A DNA stretch of 64,000 nt from Bremia lactucae (lineage: Eukaryota > Oomycota > Peronosporomycetes > Peronosporales > Peronosporaceae). A program made the translations under genes and the position numbers. The notes beneath the pieces are model-generated. The model did no database searches. It was given only the letters and a program-made list of their open reading frames with translations, and was not told the origin of the DNA. How positions within the stretch are numbered: position 1 is the stretch's first letter; each line of letters opens with the position of its first letter. The stretch spans positions 2,933,850 to 2,997,849 of the forward strand of contig NC_090616.1 of assembly GCF_004359215.1 (NCBI RefSeq), read 5' to 3'. This document shows positions 1 through 9,952 of this stretch, one piece after another.

Positions 1-956
1 AGAACGAACGGGTTCTCAGCAGCTCATCGATGGACGAAAGTGTCCTCGATGTGAAGACTCGGATTGAAAGATATACTACTCAATCCTGGGAGTCACTCAA
101 GACAAATCCTCTGTACGAGGATTTGGTAGGGATGTATTCGCTGAAGCAGTTCCAAGCGAGTTGCCTAAGGATAAAGGCACTCGACATGAGATCGAGCTCA
201 AACCGGGCTCGAAGTACTGTGTCATGAAGCAATGGCCACTGCCTCGTGGACAAGTACTTGCGATCTATAAATTCTTTATCGATTAGAAGCGGGCCATGTA
301 AGGGAGTCAACCTCCCCACATAGCTCTATGACCTTCTGTGTGCGAAAGGCCATAGGAGGGTGGCGGATAGTGCGCGCATTCAACAAACTGAATGCTGCAA
401 CGGTACCGACTTAAATGCCGATACCTAGAAAAGACGTAATCATAGACGGTATGTCTAAGAGTACGATCTTTTCGTCTATGGATCTGATGGATGGGTTCTA
501 TTCAATCCTTATGCGTGACCAGGACATCCCGTACACAGCAGTGAGCACTCCCAGTGGGATGCTCTGGGAATGGCTAGTGTTGCCTCAGGGGCTGAGTAAC
601 GTCCCTGCAACATTCAACAGATGTGTAACAAATCTGTTGAGACCGGTGCGGGATTTCGCACCGAGTTATTTCGACGATGTATTCGTCCCTAGCAGGGCTA
701 CGGACGGTAAGACGGACGTGGAAGTTCATAAAACTCACGTTCGTCAGGTTGTTACACTTATGCGAACGCATAAGTTGTACGCAAATTTTAAGAAGTGCAT
801 ATTCGCTGCAAGCGAAATACCACTTCTTGGGTGCATCGTCGGTAAACACGGCGTGCACCCGGATCCCAAAAAGATAAACGCAACAACCGACTGGTCAGTT
901 CCAGTCGATGTCAAGGGACTTAGAAAGTTCCTTGGTTTAGCGACGTACTTGCACAT
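1..956 (+). pseudogene. Ty3/gypsy pol fragment: linker and reverse transcriptase (family B)
   Basis: The first 300 bases encode the linker before RT (MDESVLDVKTRIERYTTQSW), broken by a frameshift near 125 and a stop near 285. The open stretch from 415 is the RT palm: SMDLMDGF near residue 21, then YTAVSTPSGMLWEWL, LPQGLSNVPATFNRC, the catalytic YFDDVFV box (about 84-90) and LGCIVGKHGVHPDP (about 138). After GLRKFLGLATYLH the reading leaves RT at a deletion junction. It would copy element RNA into cDNA, but it is inactive because RNase H and integrase are gone. Confidence 0.88.
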
Positions 957-1110
957 GACAGCTGGGAGCCTCGTTCCCAGCTGGTGGGTTGCTGGCGTTG
1001 AGGGCCTCGTCCGTCAGTAAGACGAGACCCATCCGATGGTTCAAATGGTCCATCGGAAAACACGCGCCCCTGGCGCATGTTAATCGATTGCAAAACGTCA
1101 ATCGCATCCC
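957..1110 (+). pseudogene. Chromodomain tail fused to RT by deletion (family B)
   Basis: DNA here matches the end of the chromodomain of the related copy at 40890-41008 (SWEPRS...VDVEA). It follows RT directly, so about 2 kb of RNase H and integrase have been lost. The junction shares the few bases ACAG between both parents, suggesting microhomology joining. The remaining peptide is out of context and has no expected function. Confidence 0.7.
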
Positions 1111-1411
1111 GCATCTCAACAGAGATGCGAGCCCTTCCCCACGGCGAAGAAAGGGAATAGACATTTCCTTTGACTCTCTTCGTGTTGTCAACACAAAACG
1201 GACAGGGATCACCCCACGTGAGGCATGGAAGCCTAGCCTCACGTGACAACCGATGCAATTTATACTTTGCACCGTTTAAGCTCGTTTCTCAAACGTAACG
1301 CGATTCGCGTTAAGATTTTGAAGCAAGGCATCGCGTCTAATGTCTTTGACATTGCGAATGAACGCGCTCCAGGCTTGCATAAGCGAGCCTTTATCTCGCT
1401 TATTATTGCCA

Positions 1412-2074
1412 CTAAATCGTCGTGCTTAAGAAAGCATTGAGATAAAAATCTTCCTCAGCGCGAAAGTTCTTCGCTCTGGGATCAAGGCCATGTAGCTTTG
1501 TTGCAATAAATAAGGGATATTTATTGTGAGGAGTAGACTCTCCAGACAAGCTATTAATTCGCCGTTCTGGCTTAAGCCACGGCTTCTTCCCAAGGGCGTG
1601 ATGAGGCATTTTATTGTCTTCACTCCCCTGAGTGGTACCCACTGAAGCAGGGGTACCACAAGAACATTTATTACGATGGCTTACGCCATCGTCATCACCT
1701 TGCACAGAAACAGGTGCAGGTGACCGTACGGGAGACGGAACGGGCGATGAGGGATCATTCTCATCGTCGGAGCCGAATGGACTATTAACTCGTCTATCAG
1801 AATGAGCCCTCTCATTCGAAGGCTCATTGTCAGCCGCCTGACGTCTATCAGGCGACTGTTCCATTCTCCCCGAGTCGGCCATTTCGTCCGACTCGCATCC
1901 GTAGTCGACCTCTAAAGAGGGGTCGTATTCACGTGGTGAACCGCCACGTGCTTCAGCAACATCTAGTGTTGCGCGAGAAGAAGATACTACGGCAGACGTT
2001 CCGTCTGCCGCAAGACAACAGTGCGTCAACCGTGGCTGCACGAACCGCAGCCGAAGGCGCCTCACTATCATCAC
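1412..2074 (-). CDS. Antisense ORF of family B retrotransposon, function unknown
   Basis: A 220-residue open frame on the strand opposite the element, lying between the chromodomain and the 3' LTR. It starts about 140 bp inside the 3' LTR and reads back toward pol. The middle is acidic and Ser-rich (YDPSLEVDY, then runs of D, E, S and P). The C-terminal part holds NKYPLFIATKLHGLD and a FRAEEDFYLNAF block. The same C-terminal block is open in the copy at 41114-41569, and a relative is seen at 9463-9723. The frame is cut by a frameshift near 1415, after which homologous coding continues in other frames to about 1000. It is the only long intact frame in this dead element. I recognise no domain; a spurious antisense ORF is possible, but three families share it. 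Confidence 0.6.
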   Translation of the reverse strand: MMIVRRLRLRFVQPRLTHCCLAADGTSAVVSSSRATLDVAEARGGSPREYDPSLEVDYGCESDEMADSGRMEQSPDRRQAADNEPSNERAHSDRRVNSPFGSDDENDPSSPVPSPVRSPAPVSVQGDDDGVSHRNKCSCGTPASVGTTQGSEDNKMPHHALGKKPWLKPERRINSLSGESTPHNKYPLFIATKLHGLDPRAKNFRAEEDFYLNAFLSTTI

Positions 2075-2200
2075 CTCGCATGAATTTGTTCTTCATGCAA
2101 TGGAATTGGAAATGATGGTTCTGACCAATCAACATCATGTCTGAATAAAGTGGTTACATAGTGACCACTCCATCCAATGACAGTTAGATTGATTGTCGTT

Positions 2201-2214
2201 TAAGGAAGAAGTGA
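2201..2214 (+). other. Polypurine tract before 3' LTR (family B)
   Basis: TAAGGAAGAAGTGA lies directly before the LTR start. A purine-rich run here is where plus-strand DNA synthesis is primed in Ty3/gypsy elements. The related copy has TAAGGGAGGGA at 42129-42139. Confidence 0.6.
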
Positions 2215-2659
2215 TATAACGGGGTGTATCGTTACATGAAATTTACACTTAAAGGTTGTTAATTAATCTATTATCTAAAAGGTAGATAATATTGGAAAAT
2301 ATAACTTTACATAGTAATGTTCGGAAATCTTATCCATCAATAGGTATAGACCATTACATCTATTTATCCCGCAGATTAATCAGCTGCAAACGCAAACAAA
2401 GAGAGAGACCGATACCACTTCAATTGCATGTTTAGGATTAGTGTATAATTAAGTTAGCATTAAGAGATAGAAAGAAGAAAAAACTTAATTATATTAATAC
2501 AGTTTTCATTTAACCCTCTTTAAGGTAGTTGTCTTAAAGAGTAGTCGTCATCCTCTGCACGTACTAGTGTACGCGAAGTAACGTAAGACACCACTCGCAA
2601 CTGAAGCAGTGCGAAGTCGACTTGTACTAAAGCAGTACAAGTCATAGTGCCCCGTTACA
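2215..2659 (+). repeat. LTR of family B (3' LTR)
   Basis: 445 bp from TATAACGGGG (expected TG start, mutated) to GCCCCGTTACA. It matches the inverted copy at 38926-39358 and the partial copy at 50362-50556. The first bases form a short inverted repeat (TAACG...CGTTA), a feature shared with the LTRs of families A and C. AT-rich body. Confidence 0.85.
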
Positions 2660-2971
2660 TTGTGAGCAGTGAATGTCCGTAAGTGGCGTTCATACATCGT
2701 GCAACTAATTTTTTCTTTGGTAATTCCAAAAATTATCCAGTTGGGCTCCCAGGTCCTAAGGAATCCTTGATCTAAAGCCAGACCTGGTCAGAAGAAGCTA
2801 CATCCCGCACTTGGCGCGTACAATACGTCTTCCAAAACCACAAACGTCATTTGTTCACCAATCATAACCGCTAACATAATGGACTTGATTATATGACCGA
2901 TGCAGAAAAGAGTACGATAAAGCTCGGGAATATGCTGTACATGTATGCGCGCCTTTTTCCGTGCCGCTTGG
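2660..2971. other. Unassigned spacer
   Basis: About 310 bp between the family B LTR and a family A LTR. I see no ORF, RNA gene or repeat that I can name. It may be original host DNA or a decayed repeat. Confidence 0.4.
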
Positions 2972-3502
2972 TGTTAGCGGGCACGTCGTAATGCGGCCAC
3001 GCTCTACTTAGACACACACCCTAGCACAGCGAGGACGCGGTTAGAGCAGATTCTCTTTCGTGCGTGAGGTAGTTGTGGTGGGCGCGTTAGCGACCTCACC
3101 AAACGCACTAAGTACTCTGGTTAAGTGTCGTCACGGGAGCGGTAATCCAGCTCTTCATGCACACTTACCAAGTAGGAAGTAGTTTTCAGACTGATTTATA
3201 TTTAATCCCATTAAACATAAATACCCTATTTTTACCAATCAAAATGTCATCTGACACATAACACTAATATGTATTGCGAGCGTATCTTTCTAGATACCTC
3301 GCGTGACGGATGACGATAGGCGTCATCCCTCCTGATGATAATGCACACATTTGCATCACATACACAAGGGTTGGTCACAAATGTGAACCACACCCGAGTG
3401 CTGGGTCTAATTACTTTAATTAAATAATTGTCCATTCCCTTAAGTACACCAAGTGTACTTAACGGGGACTGTGTAACATTAGAGCAACTTGAGTCCGTTA
3501 CA
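2972..3502 (-). repeat. LTR of family A (minus orientation)
   Basis: 531 bp, on this strand TGTTAGCGGG...GAGTCCGTTACA, the inverse of the sense LTR TGTAACGG...CCTACA. At least nine relatives lie in the window. The sequence to its right is the 3' internal part of family A (antisense ORF region), so this acts as the 3' LTR of a minus-strand element. No primer site is found at its left edge. Confidence 0.85.
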
Positions 3503-3633
3503 CCACCCTCCCTTAAAGAACAAATTGACATTTTAAATTCATCAAAGAGGAGCGAGGAACTGCGAACAGCTTTACGCGCCGCTATTTCTCTTAATCACTC
3601 TAGCGACCTGGGTTGATATACACGGCGCCAAAG

Positions 3634-3900
3634 ATGCCACCGAAAAGGGGACATGTTGGTGGGTCGTCTGCGAAGACGCCCACTCATCCTCGCATTGAGC
3701 GCACCGCGCCACGTGAACACGCCGGCAGCATCTAATGCCTTAGTCGAAATGCCAACAGCCGCTGCTGCTGTCGCGTTAACAGGGCTTAAGGATCCATCCC
3801 ACTGCTGCTGTCGCGTTAACAGGGCTTAAGGATCCATCCCACCACTTTGTGAAGATGCTGATCCGTCGCTCATTGTCGACTACAATGAGTCGACAGCGTT
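3634..3900 (+). pseudogene. Antisense ORF fragment of family A
   Basis: Begins MPPKRGHVGGSSAK 130 bp after the LTR and holds the shared EDADPSLIVDYNES motif near 3860-3890, then is cut by the inverted arm. Frames are broken by small indels and a 40-bp tandem duplication. Relative to the minus-strand retrotransposon this is the antisense strand. Better copies are at 37503-38390 and 10676-11590. Product unknown. Confidence 0.55.
3762..3841 (+). repeat. 40-bp tandem duplication
   Basis: The unit beginning CTGCTGCTGTCGCGTTAAC occurs twice head to tail (3762 and 3802) without visible change. It lies inside the antisense ORF fragment. Other family A copies have it once. Confidence 0.9.
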
Positions 3901-4019
3901 GGCGCCGTGTATATCAACCCAGGTCGCTAGAGTGAACTAGCGGCGCGTAAAGCTGCTCGCAGTTCCTCGCTCCTCCTTGACGAATTTAAAATGTAAATTC
4001 GTTCTTTAAGGGGTGGTTG

Positions 4020-4544
4020 TGTAATGGACTCAAGTTGCCCTAATGCTACACAGTCCCCGTTATGTACACTTGGTGTACTTAAGGGATGGTCAATTACTTA
4101 ATTGAAGTAATTAGACCCAGACTCTAGTGTGGTTCACATTTGTGACCAACTCTTGTGTATGTGATGCACATGGGTGCATTCGCATTAGGAGGGATGACGC
4201 CTAGCATCATCCGTTACGCGAGGTATCTAGGAAGATACGCTCGCAATACATATTAGTGTTACCTGTAGAGATGACATTTTGATTAGGAAATATAGGTATT
4301 TATATTTAATGCGATTAATTCTAAATCTGTCCGAGAACTACTAATTAGTAAGTGCGCACGTGGAGCCGGATTACAGCTCCCGTGACGATACTTTACTAGA
4401 GTACTTAGTGCGATGGGCGAGGTCGCTAACGCACCACCACAACTACCTCACTGCATGCAAGAGAAGCTGATTTAACCGCTTCCTCGTTGTGCAAGGGTAT
4501 GTGTCTAAGTAGAGCGTGGCCGCATTACGACGTGCCCGCCTACA
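4020..4544 (+). repeat. LTR of family A (plus orientation)
   Basis: 525 bp, TGTAATGGACTC...GCCCGCCTACA. It is inverted relative to the LTR at 2972-3502. The bases after it (CGACACG) are not the TGGTAGCAC primer site, so it is not a functional 5' LTR. Confidence 0.85.
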
Positions 4545-4654
4545 CGACACGCGGCTTGAACGACAAGCTTAAGGAATTAGTACGTCTTGCTCAGTCTTTC
4601 TGCATGCTAATTACTAAGTTTTACTAACTACTTTATATGACTATTTTCCCTTAT

Positions 4655-4738
4655 GGAAGCGGCGACAGCATCTAATTGCTTCGCCAGAGTCTTAAGCTTG
4701 TTACTGTAGGCAAGCAAATTGTCACCTTCTCCAAAGTA
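4655..4738 (-). pseudogene. Short Copia gag-like remnant
   Basis: Read on the minus strand this gives about 28 residues (GDNLLAYSNKLKTLAKQLDA) like the UBN2-type helical gag region of Ty1/Copia elements. It is truncated at the family C LTR start (4741), so C probably inserted into it. Short match; moderate to low confidence. The rest of 4545-4654 shows nothing I can name. Confidence 0.4.
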
Positions 4739-4740
4739 TC

Positions 4741-5243
4741 TGTAACGGGGTGTCCCGTTACATATGAATTACTTCTTATAAGAGGAATAACAATATTATT
4801 TCCTATAAGAGGAAATAAACAAAAAATACAAGATTATCATCTTTATTAATTTTGACTCAAATTGTTCCAATATTACCAAATTTGGTAATATTGATGCAAT
4901 GAGACATTAGCTCTATGGATAAGTTTGTTTAAGACTATAACAACCCCGCCAATCGTTTCAAGACACAATTGTGCGGTGCGCAAGGAGGCGCCATACTTTG
5001 TTAGATATTGAGATAATGAATTCAGTAGTAGATAGTAGATCCTTAAGTAGGAAACTAAATATACTAATACAGTTTTACTTATTCTAAAGACTTAGTCTAG
5101 ACCTCTAAGTTAAAGACCGTTACCTTAATAGAAACCTTCCTCTTAATCTTGTGTACGTGAAGTTTCGAGGCACCTCACTCACACTGTAATCAGTGTAAGG
5201 TTAACTAGTACTGATCAGTACTAGTGTAAGGTGCTCTGTTACA
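4741..5243 (+). repeat. LTR of family C (5' LTR)
   Basis: 503 bp, TGTAACGGGG...CTCTGTTACA, AT-rich. The first 22 bp are a perfect inverted repeat: TGTAACGGG, four bases, CCCGTTACA. Fragments recur at 30111-30435 and, inverted, at 9953-10016. Confidence 0.88.
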
Positions 5244-5245
5244 CC

Positions 5246-5261
5246 TGGTAGCACTTAGTAG
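5246..5261 (+). other. Primer binding site (family C)
   Basis: TGGTAGCACTTAGTAG starts two bases after the LTR, the standard place for the tRNA primer complement. The same TGGTAGCAC core follows LTRs of families A (18413, 30933, 51125) and D (49329). The matching tRNA would end GTGCTACCA; I do not assign it. Confidence 0.75.
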
Positions 5262-5531
5262 TCATATAAACAGTCCACGCACCTTCCATCCAACATGAAC
5301 ATGTTGGATGTGGAAGGAGGGACCTTTCAAGTCCCTCAAGAAGGTAATCACACAACGCGTGAAAGGCTTACCCATTTGAGGGACCTTGAATAGAGAGCGA
5401 TCGAACGAATGAGTTCGGTCGAAGGCGGGCCAGCCGTTGGCGCTATGCTGTTCACTGAAGACAGATGAACAGCATGCGGCCATAGCAGAGTTCATTCAAC
5501 ACAAACTCGACGCGGTCGAGAGAAAATAGCC

Positions 5532-6330
5532 TTGCTTCACCAGCAAGGCTTTCAACAATTGGAAATGATGACACATCAGCATGTATATGCTGCTAATGGG
5601 TCGACGCTTCCGCGTCAACCCGAAAGCTTAAAAATCGTAATCTCCAAGTTTAAGGCAGTCGAAGGCGACTCCCTTTTTAAATGGTTCGTCGAGTTAGACG
5701 ACGCCATAGAAGCTCGCCATATCAGTGATGATGCGACGAAAGAGAAATTTGGCATGTCCGACTTAGCCGGATGTGCCAAATCTTGGGCCTTGGGGCTCAA
5801 GCTACATGACCCATTATTCTTTAGGTCGAACGATGTCTTTAAGACCCGGCTCAGACAAACATTCGAGCCGCCACCCGTGCCGAATATAGGTCTCGAGCCG
5901 GGTTCCTGAATTTAAAGCAGGACATGCGTGACATTCACGCTTATGCCCAACATACACGATATCTCGACAGTTGTATCGTTAGTCATCCAATTGATGAGCA
6001 AACACAGGGAAGTGTGTATATTAAAGGTCTCGCAGACGGTCCTGTTAAGACCCACCTGTCCCCGCTAGAATTAGAGTCGCTCAACCAAGCGATCTCTAAA
6101 GCGGAACAGGAGGACTTAAGTCTGAAACAGGCTTTCGTCCACTCGGGTCTATATCGTCCACCGAGGCGACAAGAAAACGGATGTCCAGAACCCATGAATT
6201 TCTCGTATATAGAGAGCGAGAAACCTCGCTCTTTCAGTTAGCAACGGATACAAAAATGTAATCGTTGTCAAAAGATGGGTCACGACGCCTATGAGTGCAG
6301 TGCCCCGCGGCCAGTGCCTAAAAAAAACGA
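5532..6330 (+). pseudogene. Gag polyprotein, family C (frameshifted)
   Basis: Two frames (5532-5909 and 5924-6241) make one gag. It has LFKWFVELDDAIEARHISDD, a capsid-like region with CAKSWALGLKLHD, LKQDMRDIHAYAQHTRYLDS and MNFSYIE. A stop at 6239 precedes a zinc knuckle CNRCQKMGHDAYEC (Cx2Cx4Hx4C, near 6260). Gag builds the virus-like particle and binds element RNA. The frameshift near 5900 and the stop disable it. Confidence 0.8.
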
Positions 6331-6549
6331 GTGAAAGATCGACCTCCTGCTAGGGACAGCGAAAGACGCAGATCTGACGCCGTTGCGAAATCGCAATAGC
6401 GAGCCGGATCGTCTTAAACTGTCGGGGTCAGTAGGTGCGGAGCGCCCTACCGATCCAGCAACGCCAAAAGAATTTGCAGGTCTTTTGACGAAAGTTGCTC
6501 CTCACTCACAAACATTGTGTGTAACTGCCCCAGGGTAGGAGGTTAACCT

Positions 6550-6840
6550 CATCACCCTGATTTAAAAGTGTCAAATAAGTTGCCACTTAAGTCCCTTGTC
6601 GATTGTGGGGCGTCAAATAATTTTATTAGACGCCAATTGCTAGAAGATCGCAGCCTCAAATTTATTGAGCGCGATATTCCTCTAACGAGAACGACAGTGC
6701 GCCTAGCGACAGGCTCACCTGTTACGGTTAAGAAACGTGTAGTTAGTATCCAATACACGTTAAAGGGTAAACACGACGATGATGCTTTCATCGTACTAAA
6801 TTTGGATGACAAATTTGATGCAATCCTTGGATTACCATAG
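6550..6840 (+). pseudogene. Retropepsin-like protease, family C
   Basis: Open frame with LVDCGASNNFIRRQLLE, TTVRLATGSPVTVKK and DDKFDAILGLP, matching a gypsy aspartic protease. The active-site triad reads D-C-G instead of D-S/T-G, so catalysis is doubtful. A stop follows ILGLP where a tryptophan is usual. It would cut the gag-pol polyprotein. About 220 bp upstream (6330-6550) show no clear protein similarity. Confidence 0.72.
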
Positions 6841-7119
6841 CTCGGAAAGTACGAGCCATGTATAAATTGGCAGCATCAAGCCGTGACGATGCCTATCTCT
6901 TGTTCATCAGATGGCCAACTGATGAACGTCTTGGAGCGTCCACAAGCGATACGAGTAATTGCGATGGCCTCACTTGTGATTCGGTCGTTAGCATGACTGC
7001 ACGAGACCTCGTGTGAGTATCCAACACCCTGTGAAGTTTGATCCCGACGACTGTGCACAAGCACAGGCAGTGGCAAAATTCGACCACTCGAATTAGTTGA
7101 GTGGTACGAAACAAGATGC

Positions 7120-7835
7120 TTGCTTGAAAAGCTACATTCAAGAAAGTTTGAAACGCCTGTCTATGAGATACAGTGCAAAAGCTCTAGATCGACTGGAGAG
7201 TCGATCGTAGATAATCTTGCTGTGGTAGCGCAACCACAGCTTGAGGTAGTTGGGGAGGATACTCCCCAAACAAAATTAAGGGATCAAATCTTAAAGAATC
7301 TGTGGAAATAAGCCTCTGGAAACCTGTGGTCAGAGAATCCCAGGTACCTCTGGAAACAAGTTCCAAAGGGAGAAATGAAACAATAAATGTCTTCGTAAAC
7401 AATGCATTAAGTTTAGGCGCATATACACTTGATCTAATAGCACCTACGAAGTTAACTTTGGATATAACTCAATTACCAACGCTAGAACCGAAATTGTTCT
7501 TGCGTGATCTGCGTAGTGGCAAAGTCAAGCAGATCTGCGTACTTGTCACAGATGACAACAACGTGGCCGATATTCGGTCGGCAATAGTATTTCCTGAGAA
7601 CGAACGGGTTGTCAGCAGCTCATTGATGGACGAAAGTGTCCCCGATGAAAAGACTCGGATTGAACGTTTACGTTCCAATCCTGGGAGTCTTTGAAGACAA
7701 ACCCTTTATATAACAATTAAAGAAATTTAAGGATGTCTTATCCGAATCAGTACCATGCGAGTTGCCTAAGGATTAAGGTACTCGACACAAAATCATCGAC
7801 CCAATCCAAGGTTCGATATACTGTGTCATGAAGCA
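7120..7835 (+). pseudogene. Protease-RT linker, family C
   Basis: Frames at 7120-7311 and 7302-7694 match the family B linker at 45566-44905: ALSLGAYTLDLIAPTKL, LEPKLFLRDLRSGKVKQICV, then SSLMDESVPDEKTRIERL. After about 7690 the frame breaks. Near 7830 the sequence YCVMKQ, which should start RT, is joined straight to integrase. Regions 6841-7119 are non-coding decay of the same linker. Confidence 0.65.
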
Positions 7836-8310
7836 AGAAGGTTGTCAACGGTTGAAACCCAGTGCTTCATCCCGTGCTCGATTACAACCTCTACCTGTTC
7901 CGGCAGAGTTTCGGCAATACGTATCTATGGACTTCGTCTAAAAAGACGGTACATCTTGCTGCCGTTTCGAAGTCGTCGTCGTCTTTGTTGACACGATGTT
8001 TTGACTCCATCAGCTACCCCGTGAACTGGTCTCAGGTCGAGAGCCTAGATTCACGGCGGTATTTTGGCAAACTGAGTTCAAATCGCTTGGAACACAGTTG
8101 AAAATGTCAATTTCTGACCATTCTGAAACAGATGGTCAGACGGACCGTGCAAACCGTATTCTCGAAAAGATACATCGCGGATGCGTTCACTTCTTTAAGA
8201 GTTGGAGCGTGTTCTTGCCGATGGTAGAATTTACCAATAACAATTCAGTGCATACTTCTACAAAGCATAAAACGTTTTTCGTGAATGGTCGCACTGATAG
8301 CAAAAAATAA
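7836..8310 (+). pseudogene. Integrase core, family C
   Basis: Starts at LPVPAEFRQYVSMDFV (first catalytic Asp), has an internal deletion, then the second Asp region decays as VSGREPRFTA. SISDHSETDGQTDRANRILE follows, where the usual catalytic Glu of QTER is Asp. NNNSVHTSTKHKTFFVNG is the end of the core. Integrase inserts cDNA into chromosomes; frameshifts near 8000 and 8095 kill this copy. Confidence 0.75.
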
Positions 8311-8350
8311 AACCGAGTCAACATGTAACTTCCTGTTGGCTAGATAAGCA

Positions 8351-8757
8351 GTGGTCTGTTTCGTACAGGATTCCATCGCTGATGCGGTAGACCGACAGAA
8401 GTGGAACTTTGACAAAAATGGAAGAGCAAACATACTTGCATTTAATGTTAATGACCTAGTCATACTGTCTAGAATAAATCTACCAAAATATGTAGCGACA
8501 AATGTGGACAGTAATAAATTACTGCCCAGGTATATCGGTCCGTTTCGTGTGCTACATCGCCAAGGCAATGCGTACACGATCGCTTTGACTCGTAGTATGC
8601 GTACGCATATTACGTTTTGTGTTGGGTGTCTCTGCCCGTACTATCAGTACGAGGCTTCTGCCGATTTCGGATTACACCAGAACGGTCAAGGGCATCCGCC
8701 AAAGCCTGATGGTCCCGCACCAAATTCTAGTGGTCTCGGAAACAGGGTCTGATTCTC
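8351..8757 (+). pseudogene. Integrase C-terminal GPY/F module, family C
   Basis: Open frame with VCFVQDSIADAVDRQKWNFD, VNDLVILSRINLPKYV, LLPRYIGPFRVLHRQGNAY and FCVGCLCPYYQYE (decayed FYVGRLRPYY). This is the DNA-binding and targeting part after the integrase core in chromoviruses. The same block is at 40098-40455. A stop at about 8752 ends it. Confidence 0.75.
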
Positions 8758-9130
8758 TTGAACCAGACGATCCACTCTTTCCTTCAAGGAAGAGATCTTC
8801 TGACAAGTGTCACCAGCTCGTTTGAAGGGACTGATCTATCCTTTCGTTCGCCAGTTGTTCAGTTGAAACCTGCGCACAATTTCTCAACTGGTCACGAGAA
8901 ACATTTTCAAACGCTACCGCTAACATGCGGCGACGGGATCGCTTGTGATCACGATCCTCCCATAAATAATAAAGGGTGTGATCCAAATTACGATGTTAAT
9001 TTGGGTTCGTCAAACGAGGCGAACCCGACCTTTCCTCCCCCTCCACATCCCTTAATGGATTCGAGTGGTAAGAAGCTTTTCTTGTTGAAACCTTCTTGAA
9101 ACACCGTGGGGCAAAAGGGGTTCGTACGAG
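8758..9130 (+). pseudogene. Degenerate chromodomain region, family C
   Basis: Low-complexity spacer ends in PTFPPPPHPLMDSSGKKLF, aligning with IPPPPQPLVDSHGGQHF before the family B chromodomain at 40750. The chromodomain proper is ruined: a stop follows LLKPS, and remnants of the aromatic cage and WEP box are not clear. 9131-9462 hold no convincing coding signal. Confidence 0.5.
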
Positions 9131-9462
9131 TTATCTCGTTCGTTAGCGGGGGGTCCATTCTCGCATGATAGTTAACATTCTCGTTCTCAACTGATGATGG
9201 AAGGTCCGGGTCTCGTCTTGCAGTACGACGAGACTTACTCTCCTCGACAGGAGGTCCATCGGAGAACGAGCGTTCTCGCATTCGTAAACGGATTGGAGGT
9301 TCCCATCCCTTGACGCATCCCGTAAGAGATGAGCGTCCTCCAATGATGATTTTCAAGGGAACTTGCTTTCTTAAGAGCATGACCTGCACCCTTAAAACAG
9401 CATGGACATGGGTCCCCCGACGAGAGCCACGGTATCCCTGCCTCTCTAGACAAACGGTGCAG

Positions 9463-9931
9463 CTAATAGCGTACACCGAATATGGTCCGTTTATCGAACC
9501 GTTCACGGAAAGCATTTAGCTTGTCGAGCCAGACCTCACGGCCTATGTTTTGTAGATTCTGTACAAAGGCTATCAAAACTTGGAACAAAGGTTTGACATC
9601 CTTTGCCCGTTCGCAAGTGTACCACCGATGCCGAAAAAAGTCATCGATAAAGAATTCCGTTTTATTCTCACCAGACTTGTGAAGCCTGGATGAGTCGAAT
9701 AACGGAATATAAATATTGATCATTCGTCAAACAAAACGAACGAGTTTTGTTACCCTTAGAGGACAACCAAAAAGACCTCTTTTCAGGAGCGAATCGCAAC
9801 GTATTGCGGTCCCTCTTCTGTTGGCTCATGTTAACGTTAACGCTAACTTGGCCCTTAAAGTGATCCCTAGAATCACTCCTTTCCTGTGATGCAAAGTGCA
9901 CCGCCAGCAGCATTCTTTCCTCTACGATCAC
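9463..9931 (-). pseudogene. Antisense ORF, family C
   Basis: Two minus frames. The distal one (9463-9723) has YIPLFDSSRLHKSGENKTEF then FFRHRWYTCERAKDV, which lines up with the family B antisense protein (PLF..KLH...FFKHRWYSEN). The proximal one (9668-9931) has QVSVNVNMSQQKRDRNTL and resembles 62249-62461. It sits between chromodomain and 3' LTR, opposite to the element, as in families A and B. A frameshift near 9700 separates the two. Function unknown. Confidence 0.55.
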
Positions 9932-9952
9932 TTCGTTCCTGGTGACTGGTAA

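Larger units (their letters stand above)
1..2659 (+). mobile_element. Ty3/gypsy element, family B copy 1, internally deleted
   Basis: Right-hand remnant of an LTR retrotransposon. In order it holds the protease-RT linker, reverse transcriptase, a direct fusion to the chromodomain tail, an antisense ORF, a polypurine tract and the 3' LTR. RNase H and the whole integrase are missing, removed by a deletion near position 955. The 5' part lies outside the window. The same protein types occur on the minus strand at 42139-45840, which defines the family. The copy cannot move by itself. Confidence 0.85.
2972..4544. repeat. Large palindrome of two head-to-head family A ends
   Basis: Left arm 2972-3631 (LTR plus about 130 bp internal) is repeated inverted at 3899-4544. 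The single-copy centre 3632-3898 carries the start of the antisense ORF. The innermost arm sequence, from GCGACCTGGGTTGATATACA to GGCGCCAA, matches perfectly; the LTR parts are diverged by eye. Flanking 5-mers (CTTGG, CGACA) do not match, so no target duplication supports one insertion. Confidence 0.75.

Noticed and set aside
5262..5495. 77-residue minus frame in the family C leader
   Set aside because: It lies between primer site and gag, has no counterpart in other families and no recognisable motif.
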